A stretch of DNA of 64,000 nucleotides from UMGS1322 sp900550765 (GTDB lineage: Bacteria > Bacillota > Clostridia > Christensenellales > QALW01). The DNA lies in contig CAUDEY010000003.1 of the NCBI GenBank assembly GCA_958448705.1, positions 62,001 through 126,000 on the forward strand, in the 5' to 3' direction. The notes beneath the pieces are model-generated. The model made no database searches. It was given only the letters and a program-made list of their open reading frames with translations, and had not been told where the DNA came from. The translations under genes were made by a program, and so were the position numbers. Each line of letters starts with the position of its first letter. The stretch's first letter is position 1. Positions 42,931-51,741 of the stretch are shown here, piece by piece.

Positions 42931-43545
42931 ATGAACAAAACAAAGAAACTGGTACTGGCTGCGGTAATTACCGCGATCATTCTTCTCTTAGGCTTTACGC
43001 CGCTGGGGTATATTAAAATTGCCACCATCGAAGTAACAATCTTAATGATCCCCGTAGTAATCGGAGCAATGCTGTTAGGTCCCGCCTACGGTGCTTTCTT
43101 CGGTTTTGTATTTGGGGCAACAAGCTTTCTGCAATGTTTTGGATTCAGTCTCTTCGGTGCTACAATGTTAAGCGTAAATCCTTTTTTCACCTTTATATGC
43201 ACTATCGTTCCCCGGGTTTTAATGGGCTGGCTTTCAGGACTGATCTTTCAGGCGCTTTCCCGTGTGGATAAAACAAAAATCGTTTCTTTTATTGTTACAT
43301 CCATCTCCGGAGCGCTGCTCAATACGATATTTTTTACCGCATGCTTCCTGCTGTTTTTCCGCAACGCCAATCTTGAGGGAATGAGCTTGGATCTATCTGC
43401 TTTTTCTATTACAGATATTATCCTCATGCTGGTCACCTTTAACGCCATTCTTGAAATCATTATCTGCGGCGTGATCGGTACAGCGCTCAGTAAGGTGCTT
43501 GCAATCTATCTTCCCAAACTCGGCAAAAGAAAGGAAACCACATGA
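42931..43545 (+). CDS. ECF transporter S component, probably pantothenate (PanT-like)
   Basis: Integral membrane protein of 204 aa with about six helices and the S-component start NKTKKLVLAAVITAIILLLGFTPLGYI, whose helix 1 carries the Ala-rich contact surface for EcfT, and VVIGAMLLGPAYGAFFGFVFGATSFLQ. It is followed at once by coaX (ATGA overlap), which makes pantothenate the likely substrate. It lacks its own ATPases and should use the ecfA1-ecfA2-ecfT module at 52.5-55 kb. ATG 42931 has GGAGG seven bases upstream; an earlier ATG overlaps the SD. Confidence 0.8.
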   Translation: MNKTKKLVLAAVITAIILLLGFTPLGYIKIATIEVTILMIPVVIGAMLLGPAYGAFFGFVFGATSFLQCFGFSLFGATMLSVNPFFTFICTIVPRVLMGWLSGLIFQALSRVDKTKIVSFIVTSISGALLNTIFFTACFLLFFRNANLEGMSLDLSAFSITDIILMLVTFNAILEIIICGVIGTALSKVLAIYLPKLGKRKETT

Positions 43546-44318
43546 TACTCGTTTTAGATATCGGAAACACCAATATAAAAGCCGGTATATATGAAGGCGA
43601 AAAACTTGCCGCCACCTGGCGTATATCGACAGATTTAAGAAAGACCAGCGATGAATACGGCGTCGCTCTGGTAGCTATGCTGCAAGCAAGAGCGATTGAT
43701 CCCGACAGGATAACCGGAATCATCCTGTCTTCCGTAGTACCGGCAATCAATTTTACCATTGAGCACACGTTAAGGGATTATCTGCATAAAAAACCGCTTG
43801 TCGTAGGGGCAGGCATAAAAACCGGTTTAAATATACGCACCAATAATGCCAGAGAAATCGGCGGTGATATTATCTGTGATACGGTATCGGCCTTTCAGCG
43901 TTACGGCGGACCGTGCATTACCATTGATTTCGGCACCGCTACTACAATGTTCATTACCTCCGATACGGCGGAAATCTTAGGCGGATGTATTCTGCCGGGT
44001 GTACGGGTATCGTCCGATGCTATTTCAAACCGCGCGGCAAACTTGCCGGCGGTAGCCTTGGAGCTGCCTGAAAGCGTGATCGGCAAAAACACCATCACCT
44101 GTATGCAGGCAGGTCTGCTTTACGGCTATATCGGGCAGATTGAATATCTGATCAAAAAAATGAAAGCTGAAGCCGGCTTTCCACAAGCCAAGGTCATTGC
44201 TACCGGAGGACTTGCGAAAGCCATTGCCGACCATACTGACGCAATCGACGTAGTGGATTCCAAGCTGACGCTTGAAGGCCTGCGTTTGATTTACAATATG
44301 AACAAAGAAGGGAAATAA
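43542..44318 (+). CDS. coaX: Type III pantothenate kinase
   Basis: First enzyme of coenzyme A synthesis, 258 aa. Start MILVLDIGNTNIKAGIYEG holds the phosphate-1 motif, with DFGTATTM as the second Asp-containing block and GGCILPGVRVSSDAI and IATGGLAKAI downstream. Type III enzymes need a monovalent cation and are not feedback inhibited by CoA. It overlaps the PanT-like gene by four bases, and htpG starts one base after its stop. Confidence 0.96.
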   Translation: MILVLDIGNTNIKAGIYEGEKLAATWRISTDLRKTSDEYGVALVAMLQARAIDPDRITGIILSSVVPAINFTIEHTLRDYLHKKPLVVGAGIKTGLNIRTNNAREIGGDIICDTVSAFQRYGGPCITIDFGTATTMFITSDTAEILGGCILPGVRVSSDAISNRAANLPAVALELPESVIGKNTITCMQAGLLYGYIGQIEYLIKKMKAEAGFPQAKVIATGGLAKAIADHTDAIDVVDSKLTLEGLRLIYNMNKEGK

Positions 44319-44319
44319 C

Positions 44320-46092
44320 ATGGAAAAGGGAAAAATTTCGGTAAATTCCGACAACTTAATGCCGATCATCAAAAAATGGCTGTACAGCGACAGGGATATT
44401 TTTATCCGTGAGCTGGTATCCAACGGCGTAGACGCCATCAGCAAATACAAAAAGCTGGTGCAATTGGGCAATGCCAAGGAGCAGGAATCCTATCGGGTAA
44501 CCATCACTGCCGACAAGGATGCGGGAACGCTCCGTTTTGCCGATAACGGCATCGGCATGACAAAGGAAGAGGTTGAAAAATATATCAATCAAGTTGCTTT
44601 TTCCGGCGCGGCAGATTTTTTGGAGAAGTATGAATCCAGCGGAAGCTCTGCTATTATCGGGCATTTCGGCCTGGGCTTTTATTCGGCCTTTATGGTTGCC
44701 GATAAGGTAACCATTGAAACGCTGTCTTACCAGGAAGGTGCCTCTGCCGTACTTTGGGAAAGCGACGGCAGCGATGAATATACGATTTCCGATTGTGAAA
44801 AATCCCAGTGCGGTACAATCATTACCTTGTACTTAAACGATGAGAGTAAAGACTTTGCACAGAATACGACCGTTCGTGAAGTTCTGCAAAAATATTGTGC
44901 CTTTATGCCCGTAGATATTCTTCTCAGCGGCGAAAATGAGGAAAAGCCGATCAACGATACTGCTCCGCTGTGGCTGAAGGCTCCTGCGGAATGTACCGAG
45001 GAGGAATACAAGGCTTTCTATCATAAGGTTTTTACGGATTTTAACGATCCTCTTTTCTGGATTCATCTGAATGTGGACTATCCCTTTAATCTAAAGGGCA
45101 TCGTCTACTTCCCCAAGCTGACGGAGAATCCGGAAAGCATTCAGGGACAGATCAAGCTGTATAACAACCAGGTCTTTGTAGCCGATAATATTAAGGAGAT
45201 CATCCCCGAATTCTTGATGCTGCTCAAAGGCGTGATCGATTGCCCCGACATGCCGCTGAACGTTTCCAGAAGCTTTTTGCAGAATGACCGCACCGTGGCC
45301 AGAATCAGCGGCCATATTACCAAAAAGATCGCCGATAGACTTTGCAGCATGGCAAAGGATGAGACGGAACTGTATGAAAAATATTGGGAGGATATCAACG
45401 TATTTATCAAATACGGCTGTATGCGCGATGCCAAATTTGACGAGCGCATGAAAGAAAATATCATTTACAAAACTACCGGCGGCGAATATACCACGCTTGC
45501 AAAATACTTAGAGGGCAGTGAGGATAAAAAGGTATACTATGCCGCCGATGAAAAAAAGCAGGCCCAGTATATTGCTATGCTCAAGGAAGCGGGAAAATCC
45601 GCGCTTCTGATGGGAGGCATGCTGGATATCCCCTTTATGCAGCATATAGAAATGCAGAACCCCGGCGTACACTTTACACGTGTGGATGCCGAGCTTGCCG
45701 GAAGCAGCGACGCGGAGAATCATTTATTTGAAAAGCTTTGCGAATACACAAAAGATACGGTAAAAGCGGAAAACACCGAGGTAAAAGCGGAAAAGCTTGC
45801 CGGAAGCCTGCCGGCGGTACTGCTGGCAGATGAATTCGGCCGCCGGATGGAGGAAGCACAGCGCTATTACGGAATGCCGGCGATGGGCGGTATGCTGAAG
45901 TATACATTAGTACTCAATACCGCCAGTCCGTTGATCGAAAGCCTGAATACGATGGAGGACGGTTCCGCAAAAGAGAATGCTGTAAAATATGTATATGACC
46001 TTGCGCGTCTTGCCTACGGTTCTCTTTCGGCAGAAGATGTAACCGGTTTTATCAAGGAAAGTGCCGCAATATTAGAAAAGACCTTAAAATAG
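44320..46092 (+). CDS. htpG: Molecular chaperone HtpG (Hsp90)
   Basis: Hsp90 homologue of 590 aa. GHKL ATP-binding blocks are ELVSNGVDAISK, FADNGIGM and IGHFGLGFYSAFMVADKV; the middle domain has NVSRSFLQNDRTV and the C-terminal dimerisation domain ends near LARLAYGSL. It is somewhat shorter than the usual 620-640 aa of proteobacterial HtpG, which is normal for Firmicutes. It lies one base behind coaX in an otherwise vitamin-linked operon; no CIRCE is visible here. Confidence 0.97.
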   Translation: MEKGKISVNSDNLMPIIKKWLYSDRDIFIRELVSNGVDAISKYKKLVQLGNAKEQESYRVTITADKDAGTLRFADNGIGMTKEEVEKYINQVAFSGAADFLEKYESSGSSAIIGHFGLGFYSAFMVADKVTIETLSYQEGASAVLWESDGSDEYTISDCEKSQCGTIITLYLNDESKDFAQNTTVREVLQKYCAFMPVDILLSGENEEKPINDTAPLWLKAPAECTEEEYKAFYHKVFTDFNDPLFWIHLNVDYPFNLKGIVYFPKLTENPESIQGQIKLYNNQVFVADNIKEIIPEFLMLLKGVIDCPDMPLNVSRSFLQNDRTVARISGHITKKIADRLCSMAKDETELYEKYWEDINVFIKYGCMRDAKFDERMKENIIYKTTGGEYTTLAKYLEGSEDKKVYYAADEKKQAQYIAMLKEAGKSALLMGGMLDIPFMQHIEMQNPGVHFTRVDAELAGSSDAENHLFEKLCEYTKDTVKAENTEVKAEKLAGSLPAVLLADEFGRRMEEAQRYYGMPAMGGMLKYTLVLNTASPLIESLNTMEDGSAKENAVKYVYDLARLAYGSLSAEDVTGFIKESAAILEKTLK

Positions 46093-46120
46093 CGGCAGAT
46101 AAACATTGCCATCATAAAAA

Positions 46121-46156
46121 ACAAGGAAGCCTTCTCTATAGGAGAAGGCTTCCTTT
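46121..46156. terminator. Bidirectional terminator between htpG and glnS
   Basis: AAGGAAGCCTTCTC pairs with GAGAAGGCTTCCTT around a TATAG loop, with A and T runs on each side. Confidence 0.9.
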
Positions 46157-47804
46157 ATTTATTCAGCTTTGCCCAAGTATCCCGCAATCCTACAATGCGG
46201 TTAAATACCGGCTTTTCATCGCTGTCCTCATCCTTGCGAAAGTATCCCATACGAATAAACTGGAAAGAATCTCCTACCTCTGCATGCTCCAGCGATTTTT
46301 CCGCCACTCCCTGTTTTACAATCAGAGAATCGGGATTCACACGCTCGGAAAAATCCAGATCTTCTCCTTCACGCTCATCCAAAAGATAATCATAAAGTCT
46401 AAATTCTGCAGGAATACAGTGATTCGCATCTACCCAGTGCAGTGTTCCTTTGACCTTGCGTTCCGCTCCGGCACAGCCGGATTTCGTATCCGGATCATAC
46501 TCGCAATGCACCTCATACACCACGCCGTTTTCATCCGTTTTAAAGCCGGTACATTTTACAATATAAGCTGATTTCAACCTTACCTCACCGCCTACAAAAA
46601 GCCGGAAAAATTTTTTCGGCGGATCGATCATAAAATCCTCCCGTTCAATATATAACTCACGCGAGAAGCTGACTTCACGGCTGCCTAAAGCCTCATCACT
46701 GTGATTTTCAGTCAAAAGCAGCTCTCTTTTGCCCTCCGGATAATTATCGATTACTAAACGGATAGGATCCAGCACAGCCATTTTCCGCATTGTTTTTGCC
46801 GCAAGGTCCTCACGGACACAATGCTCCAGCAAGGCTGCCTCCACTACGGAATTACTTTTGGCTACGCCGATGCGGTCGCAGAAATCACGGATGGCCTCCG
46901 GCGTATACCCCCGGCGGCGCAGACCTGCAATCGTAGGCATACGCGGGTCGTCCCAGCCGCTTACGCTTTTTTCCTCCACAAGCTTTTTCAAATAGCGCTT
47001 GCTCATAATGGTGCGCGTCATATTCAGCCGGGCAAATTCAATCTGCCGAGGCTTGGCCGGCAGCTCCACATTTTCAACCACCCAATCATACAGCGGCCGG
47101 TGGTCCTCAAACTCCAGCGTACAGATGGAATGAGTCACATTTTCCATCATATCTTCAATCGGATGCGCATAATCGTACATAGGATAAATGCACCAATCGT
47201 TGCCGGTGCGATAATGCTCCATGCGCAGAATACGGTAAAGGATCGGGTCCCGCATATTGATATTGGGCGAAGCCATATCAATTTTAGCACGCAAAACTTT
47301 TGCGCCGTCCGCAAACTCACCCGCGCGCATCCGACGGAACAAATCCAAATTTTCTTCTACGCTGCGATTGCGGTAAGGACTCTCTTCTCCCGGCTGCGTC
47401 AAGGTTCCGCGTTTTTCCTTGATCTGTTCGGCACTCATATCGCAAACGAACGCCAGCCCTTTTTGTATCAGTACTTCCGCCTGCTTGTACATCTCTTCAA
47501 AATAATCCGCGGCATAACAGAGTTTATCATATTCAAATCCCAGCCACTTTACATCCTGTGCGATAGCCTCCACGTAAAAATTGTCTTCTTTTGCCGGGTT
47601 GGTATCATCCATGCGCAGATTGCATGTCCCTCCGTACTTTTTTGCAATACCGAAATCCACACAAATCGCCTTTGCGTGGCCAATGTGCAGATATCCGTTC
47701 GGCTCCGGCGGAAAACGCGTAACGATTTTCAAATTTCCCTCATTTTGCGCCAGGTCCTGTTCTACAATTTCCTGTATAAAATTCCGTTTTAATTCCTCTG
47801 CCAT
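46155..47804 (-). CDS. glnS: Glutaminyl-tRNA synthetase
   Basis: Class I synthetase of 549 aa. The HIGH motif is in PPEPNGYLHIGHAKAI (about residue 30-45), KMSKS corresponds to IMSKRYL, and PTIAGLRRRGYTPEAI is the GlnRS-specific tRNA-contact region; the C-terminal beta barrels begin at SREVSFSRELYIERED. Many Firmicutes lack GlnRS and use GatCAB; its presence here means direct Gln charging. Divergent from yqeY. Confidence 0.97.
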   Translation of the reverse strand: MAEELKRNFIQEIVEQDLAQNEGNLKIVTRFPPEPNGYLHIGHAKAICVDFGIAKKYGGTCNLRMDDTNPAKEDNFYVEAIAQDVKWLGFEYDKLCYAADYFEEMYKQAEVLIQKGLAFVCDMSAEQIKEKRGTLTQPGEESPYRNRSVEENLDLFRRMRAGEFADGAKVLRAKIDMASPNINMRDPILYRILRMEHYRTGNDWCIYPMYDYAHPIEDMMENVTHSICTLEFEDHRPLYDWVVENVELPAKPRQIEFARLNMTRTIMSKRYLKKLVEEKSVSGWDDPRMPTIAGLRRRGYTPEAIRDFCDRIGVAKSNSVVEAALLEHCVREDLAAKTMRKMAVLDPIRLVIDNYPEGKRELLLTENHSDEALGSREVSFSRELYIEREDFMIDPPKKFFRLFVGGEVRLKSAYIVKCTGFKTDENGVVYEVHCEYDPDTKSGCAGAERKVKGTLHWVDANHCIPAEFRLYDYLLDEREGEDLDFSERVNPDSLIVKQGVAEKSLEHAEVGDSFQFIRMGYFRKDEDSDEKPVFNRIVGLRDTWAKLNK

Positions 47805-47877
47805 TCTCTCCGCATCCCTTTTTGAATTTGATATATCGTTATTGTATCATCATGCCGATATTTTTGCAATTAGTTTA

Positions 47878-47906
47878 TTGACGATTTCATTCGATAATAC
47901 TATAAT
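47878..47906 (+). promoter_or_regulatory. yqeY promoter
   Basis: TTGACG (47878-47883), 17-bp spacer, TATAAT (47901-47906). Confidence 0.85.
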
Positions 47907-47942
47907 GATAATAAATAATTTTTAGCCGCAGGAGGAATAACG

Positions 47943-48380
47943 ATGAAATTTGAAGAACTGCAAAAAGAAATGATCGCCGCCATGAAGGCAAAGGATAAAA
48001 CAAAAAAAGATGCGCTTTCTTCCCTGATTGCCGCAGTTAAAAAAGTTGCCATTGATGACGGTGTACGGGAGAATATTCCGGAAGAACTGGTGAACCGTGT
48101 CATCCTTAAGGAAGTCAAATCTCTGCAGGAGCAGGTAGATACCTGCCCGAAAGGACGCACGGATCTTTTAGAAGAATACGCCGCAAAGCTGAGCATCGTA
48201 AAGACCTATGCACCCGAAATGATGGATGCAGAACAGATCAAGGCCTTTTTAGAGGCGAACTGCGCCGAGCTGATTCAGCAAAAAAACAAAGGAATGATCA
48301 TGCGCACAGCGATGGCGCAGCTCAAGGGAAAGGCTGACGGCAAGCTGATCAACCAAATCGTTGCCGAACTGTGCAAATAA
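47943..48380 (+). CDS. GatB/YqeY domain-containing protein
   Basis: Protein of 145 aa of the YqeY family, homologous to the tRNA-binding tail of GatB. Seen: N-terminal helices MKFEELQKEMIAAMKAKDK TKKDALSSLI and the C-terminal helical part KNKGMIMRTAMAQLKGKADGKLINQIVAELCK, the pattern of the family. Role probably in tRNA-dependent amidation or RNA binding; not established. It is divergent from glnS, an interesting pairing of Gln-tRNA genes. SD AGGAGG is present. Confidence 0.92.
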   Translation: MKFEELQKEMIAAMKAKDKTKKDALSSLIAAVKKVAIDDGVRENIPEELVNRVILKEVKSLQEQVDTCPKGRTDLLEEYAAKLSIVKTYAPEMMDAEQIKAFLEANCAELIQQKNKGMIMRTAMAQLKGKADGKLINQIVAELCK

Positions 48381-48446
48381 AGGTATAGAAGCTTTGCTTT
48401 ACCTGCATCTTACTATTATCCAAAATGAATAAAGCTGTAAAAACAA

Positions 48447-48479
48447 GGCCGTCTTCATTAACAAATGAACGGTCTTTTT
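48447..48479 (+). terminator. yqeY terminator
   Basis: Imperfect hairpin (CCG-TTCATT with AATGAA-CGG) followed by TTTTT. The following 140 bp shows nothing recognisable. Confidence 0.6.
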
Positions 48480-48620
48480 ACAAAATTGTTTTCTGCAAAA
48501 TACATCCAAGATTCCCCTGAAAAAGCTCTATTTTATTGTTCAAAAGCCCCCTTGCAATAATTTTGAAACTCTTCTGCCAAATATAATTCGCATTTTTTAC
48601 CGTTTTTGTGCCTTAATATA

Positions 48621-48649
48621 TTGACAGTCGGCGGCGCAAACGTTATACT
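48621..48649 (+). promoter_or_regulatory. Promoter of the membrane protein at 48.7 kb
   Basis: TTGACA (48621-48626), 17-bp spacer, TATACT (48644-48649). Confidence 0.85.
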
Positions 48650-48709
48650 TACAACCAGAAAGGTCAATTTTTATACAAACTTATTTAATACTTTAAGGAG
48701 GCCTTAAAT

Positions 48710-49654
48710 ATGGTTGGTTCAGCTATGAAAAAATTTGCTGCCGAAAACGGCATGGCAATAAAAGACGGAATAGCTTTCGGAAATTATCATGGATACATGA
48801 TGTCCATGGAAGAAGGCGTAGGCTGGAAGGCAATTTCCTTTGCTGTACGTTTTGAAGATGAAAATGCGCAAAATGCGTTGCTTGGCTTTTTAAATGATCC
48901 GGCAATAAAAAAGCAATATCGAATCAGCGAGGTTTTTGCCGCCACAAATTCTGTTAGAATTACATTTGCGGATAATCCCGGTACTAGGAAACGCATTGCC
49001 GAAATAAGTAATATAATATGTGATAAATTCATATCTTCCGGCGGTATAGGTATCACGCACTGCAGCTCCTGCGGCAGGGAAATAAACGGTACTGGTGTTC
49101 CCGCTGCAATGAGCGGCATGGTGTTTTTTATGCACGAGGACTGTCTACAAAAAGATGCCGAGCACCTCAGCGGCATACAGGAGGAAACCAAGAAAAAGGG
49201 AAATGTGGTAACGGGCTCTATCGGTGCACTTTTAGGCGCACTAATCGGTGCGATTCCGTGGGCACTTGCGTATTCCGCCGGCTGGTTTGTCACACTGATC
49301 GGATTTCTTATCGGATTCCTTGCAAAAAAGGGATACGAACTTTTCAACGGAAAAGAAAGCCGGGCAAAAGGTATTATAATCCTTCTTGTTACAATCATCG
49401 GCGTAGCCGCCGGTACCTTGGGTGGAGTTGTTTGGAGTGCCCATCAGGCATGGAGCAGTCATGATCTTACTTTTTCTGAAGAATGCTACATCCTTTCGCT
49501 ATTGCTTACCGAAAATACGGGAGGCATTTTAACTGATTTAATTTTGGATTTTGTTATGGGCCTTGTATTTGCCTGTCTTGGCGTTTATAATACAATACTT
49601 TCTATATTTAAATCAACAAACAAAAAGACAAATACGCTTACAAGATTGGATTAA
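48710..49654 (+). CDS. Unknown membrane protein with small zinc-like motif
   Basis: Protein of 314 aa that I do not recognise. Residues 1-110 are a soluble domain; residues about 118-145 hold CSSCGREINGTG with HEDC further on, a likely four-ligand zinc site. Three to four hydrophobic helices follow (GSIGALLGALIGAIPWALAY, FVTLIGFLIGFLA, IIILLVTIIGVAAG, ILTDLILDFVMGLVFAC). The soluble part is probably cytoplasmic. AGGAGG lies eight bases before the ATG. Monocistronic with a good promoter. Confidence 0.65.
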   Translation: MVGSAMKKFAAENGMAIKDGIAFGNYHGYMMSMEEGVGWKAISFAVRFEDENAQNALLGFLNDPAIKKQYRISEVFAATNSVRITFADNPGTRKRIAEISNIICDKFISSGGIGITHCSSCGREINGTGVPAAMSGMVFFMHEDCLQKDAEHLSGIQEETKKKGNVVTGSIGALLGALIGAIPWALAYSAGWFVTLIGFLIGFLAKKGYELFNGKESRAKGIIILLVTIIGVAAGTLGGVVWSAHQAWSSHDLTFSEECYILSLLLTENTGGILTDLILDFVMGLVFACLGVYNTILSIFKSTNKKTNTLTRLD

Positions 49655-49690
49655 AAAGCAAAAGAGGCTGTCCGCTTCTTTTGTTTAAAA
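49655..49690 (+). terminator. Terminator of the 48.7-kb gene
   Basis: CAAAAGAGGC and GCTTCTTTTG form a hairpin followed by TTTAAAA. The gap to 49844 shows nothing else. Confidence 0.55.
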
Positions 49691-49844
49691 GCTCTTTCTC
49701 TCTGTAACATGCCGCTTTCCGGAATCACAGCCTGGAACTCTCGAACGAAAAAAAACTGCCCCTAAAGGCCGCAAAAGCCACACCGCCGCAAAAAACACGC
49801 TTGCTTTTCTTCTAAAACCAAACCAGCTACGTCCGTAATACCAC

Positions 49845-49880
49845 ATAAAAAGAATGCGGCTCCATATGCGGAAGCCGCAC
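49845..49880 (-). terminator. Terminator of the 50.8-kb pair
   Basis: On the minus strand TGCGGCT pairs with AGCCGCA around a short loop (49855-49879), followed by TTCTTTTT. Confidence 0.7.
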
Positions 49881-49889
49881 TGTTATTTT

Positions 49890-50774
49890 TTAAAGATCTT
49901 CCGAACAAACGTTCTCTTTTTCCAAATTGCTTTTCAGAATACGGCTGCGCAGCTCCTTCAGCACTTCACACTCTAAGATTTCTGCCTGCCGCCGCAGCTG
50001 CGGCGGCAGCTTTGAAGCAACGTTGCTTTCGCTGTTTAATGTTCCGCTATAGCCATACGTCCGCAGGGCGGAAACAAAATCCTGCCAATCACCGATGCCC
50101 GTATAAGGCAATCCATGAGCATCAATCCCTGCAAAAGTATCGTGCACATGCAGCACCTTAATCTTATCCTCTAACAATGCAAAAAAAGCGCTGATCGTTT
50201 CTCCTACTGAAAACGCATGGCCGGTATCCAGGCATACAAACAGCCGTGCACTGCGAACCTGCTGCAAAATTTCCTGCATTTGTGCAGGAGCAGTTAAAAA
50301 TCCCCGTTTCCCCGGAAGATTTTCCAATGCAATATCTACATCATATTTTTCTGCTTCTTCAGTTAAGCGCTCTAAATGACGCAAATTCAACGCAAACGTC
50401 TTTGCTCTGTCAGGATCATCCCACTGCCAAGCATAAATAATCGGATGCACTACGGTATAGGGAATCCCAAGTTTTTTTGCCCCTCGAATACACCGCAGAA
50501 TACATTCCTCACGTTCCTCCAGTGCTTCCTGTGAAAAACCGTACCAGCCTTTATCAAATACCGGCGCGTGGCACTGCCCGATAACAAGGCCCGCTTTTTG
50601 TACATGATTTACTATCCGTTCAAAATACGGCATAGATTTCTTTTCCGGTTTCAGCCACAAATCTGTACGTGCAGTTTCATTTAAATCAACCGCCTCATAT
50701 CCAACTTCCTTAAGCAAATAAAAATACTCTGCGGATCCTTTATATCTCATATCAGAATTTCTGCTTAACAGCAT
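49890..50774 (-). CDS. Sugar phosphate isomerase/epimerase (xylose-isomerase-like TIM barrel)
   Basis: Protein of 294 aa with the AP-endonuclease-2 family barrel: KEVGYEAVDLNE, GLVIGQCHAPV, YTVVHPIIY, VDIALENLPGK (Glu ligand), FVCLDTGHAFSVG (Asp, His ligands), KVLHVHDTFAG and LNSESN. These residues bind the divalent metal. Substrate not known; a sugar-degradation or inositol-like role is possible. It follows the phosphoesterase gene at 13 bp. Confidence 0.8.
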   Translation of the reverse strand: MLLSRNSDMRYKGSAEYFYLLKEVGYEAVDLNETARTDLWLKPEKKSMPYFERIVNHVQKAGLVIGQCHAPVFDKGWYGFSQEALEEREECILRCIRGAKKLGIPYTVVHPIIYAWQWDDPDRAKTFALNLRHLERLTEEAEKYDVDIALENLPGKRGFLTAPAQMQEILQQVRSARLFVCLDTGHAFSVGETISAFFALLEDKIKVLHVHDTFAGIDAHGLPYTGIGDWQDFVSALRTYGYSGTLNSESNVASKLPPQLRRQAEILECEVLKELRSRILKSNLEKENVCSEDL

Positions 50775-50787
50775 CGTAAATTCCCCC

Positions 50788-51444
50788 TTAATACAGCAAA
50801 ACTTTTTTTTGAAATACTACCCGGTGCTTTTCATCGATTTCCCTGTCTTCATGCCGATGTCCAGAAAACCAACGTTTAAAGGTCACATTAGCATCAATAA
50901 AACGATTCAGCTGAAATAATTCGTATTCCGGCTGCCCCTCACAGACAAAGCACTGATTGCAAAAATATTTATGTGTTAGGATATAATCCACTTGATAGTT
51001 TGCTTTTTTTAAATTTTTATAGGCTTGCTCCAGCTCTGCACTGCTGGGCAGATCTCCCTCATGCCATAAGCCTTTCGCTTTCCAGCCTGCACTGCTGTCA
51101 CAACCGCCAAACACAAAAAAACTATGCCCTTGTATTTGATATAGTTCTCCTCTTTTCAAATGTACAACATTTTTTGCCAGCCGGTTAACGGTGCCTCCCA
51201 TCCACTCCTCTTCCCGTGCCTGATTCAAGTATGCATAATTTTCATGATTGCCGTCAACAATAGCAATCGGATAATCTCTTGACAGCAGCCACCGGCTGAA
51301 ATTTTCATATTTCGGAGCAGAAGCAAGCTTGAGGCAAGTATCCCCTAAGAGAATCAGCAAATTGTTTTTCTTATCCACAGGATGAAAATCCTGCAGATCT
51401 CCCAAAAATTCATCTGCATGGTTATCACTTAAAAAATAAATCAC
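50788..51444 (-). CDS. Calcineurin-like metallophosphoesterase
   Basis: Phosphoesterase of 218 aa: SDNHAD, LLGDTCL, VDGNHENYAYL (G-N-H-E), ILTHKYFCNQC and FSGHRHED (G-H-x-H). It starts at GTG 51444 behind GGGAG. A cysteine-rich insert (FCNQCFVCEGQ) sits between the late motifs. Substrate unknown. It heads the pair with the TIM-barrel gene. Confidence 0.85.
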   Translation of the reverse strand: MIYFLSDNHADEFLGDLQDFHPVDKKNNLLILLGDTCLKLASAPKYENFSRWLLSRDYPIAIVDGNHENYAYLNQAREEEWMGGTVNRLAKNVVHLKRGELYQIQGHSFFVFGGCDSSAGWKAKGLWHEGDLPSSAELEQAYKNLKKANYQVDYILTHKYFCNQCFVCEGQPEYELFQLNRFIDANVTFKRWFSGHRHEDREIDEKHRVVFQKKVLLY

Positions 51445-51474
51445 CGCTGTACACTCCCTATATAGGATGTTTTT

Positions 51475-51503
51475 ATTTTACCATATACTGCATAAAAAAT
51501 CAA
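51475..51503 (-). promoter_or_regulatory. Promoter of the phosphoesterase-isomerase pair
   Basis: Minus-strand TTGATT (51503-51498), 17-bp spacer, TAAAAT (51480-51475). Confidence 0.65.
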
Positions 51504-51651
51504 GGCAGTATCTAAAATTTTAATTTTATGTTCATATAAACATATATGCATTAATATGATATTCTCCAACTTTCTTGTTTTCAGTACCCGATAAAGCCTT
51601 CCTTCTGCCGGAAACTCCCTTCCCCAAGGGTGCTTAATTCCTTTTTATTGC

Positions 51652-51700
51652 CAAAATAAAAAAATACGCATTCCAGCATTAAACTTTTCCGATGCGTATT
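51652..51700 (-). terminator. Terminator of the truA operon
   Basis: On the minus strand AATACGCAT (51700-51692) pairs with ATGCGTATT (51671-51663), followed by a long T run. The rest of 51505-51650 shows nothing. Confidence 0.8.
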
Positions 51701-51741
51701 ATTTGTCTCTTCTAAACAGAGGTCTGCGGCAGTATCACTTC

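Noticed and set aside
44320..44345. CIRCE or heat-shock element at htpG
   Set aside because: htpG starts one base after coaX with no TTAGCACTC repeat; only groESL has CIRCE.
46821..47792. 323-codon open frame on the plus strand
   Set aside because: It lies wholly opposite glnS, whose motifs and length are normal; long antisense frames arise from codon bias.
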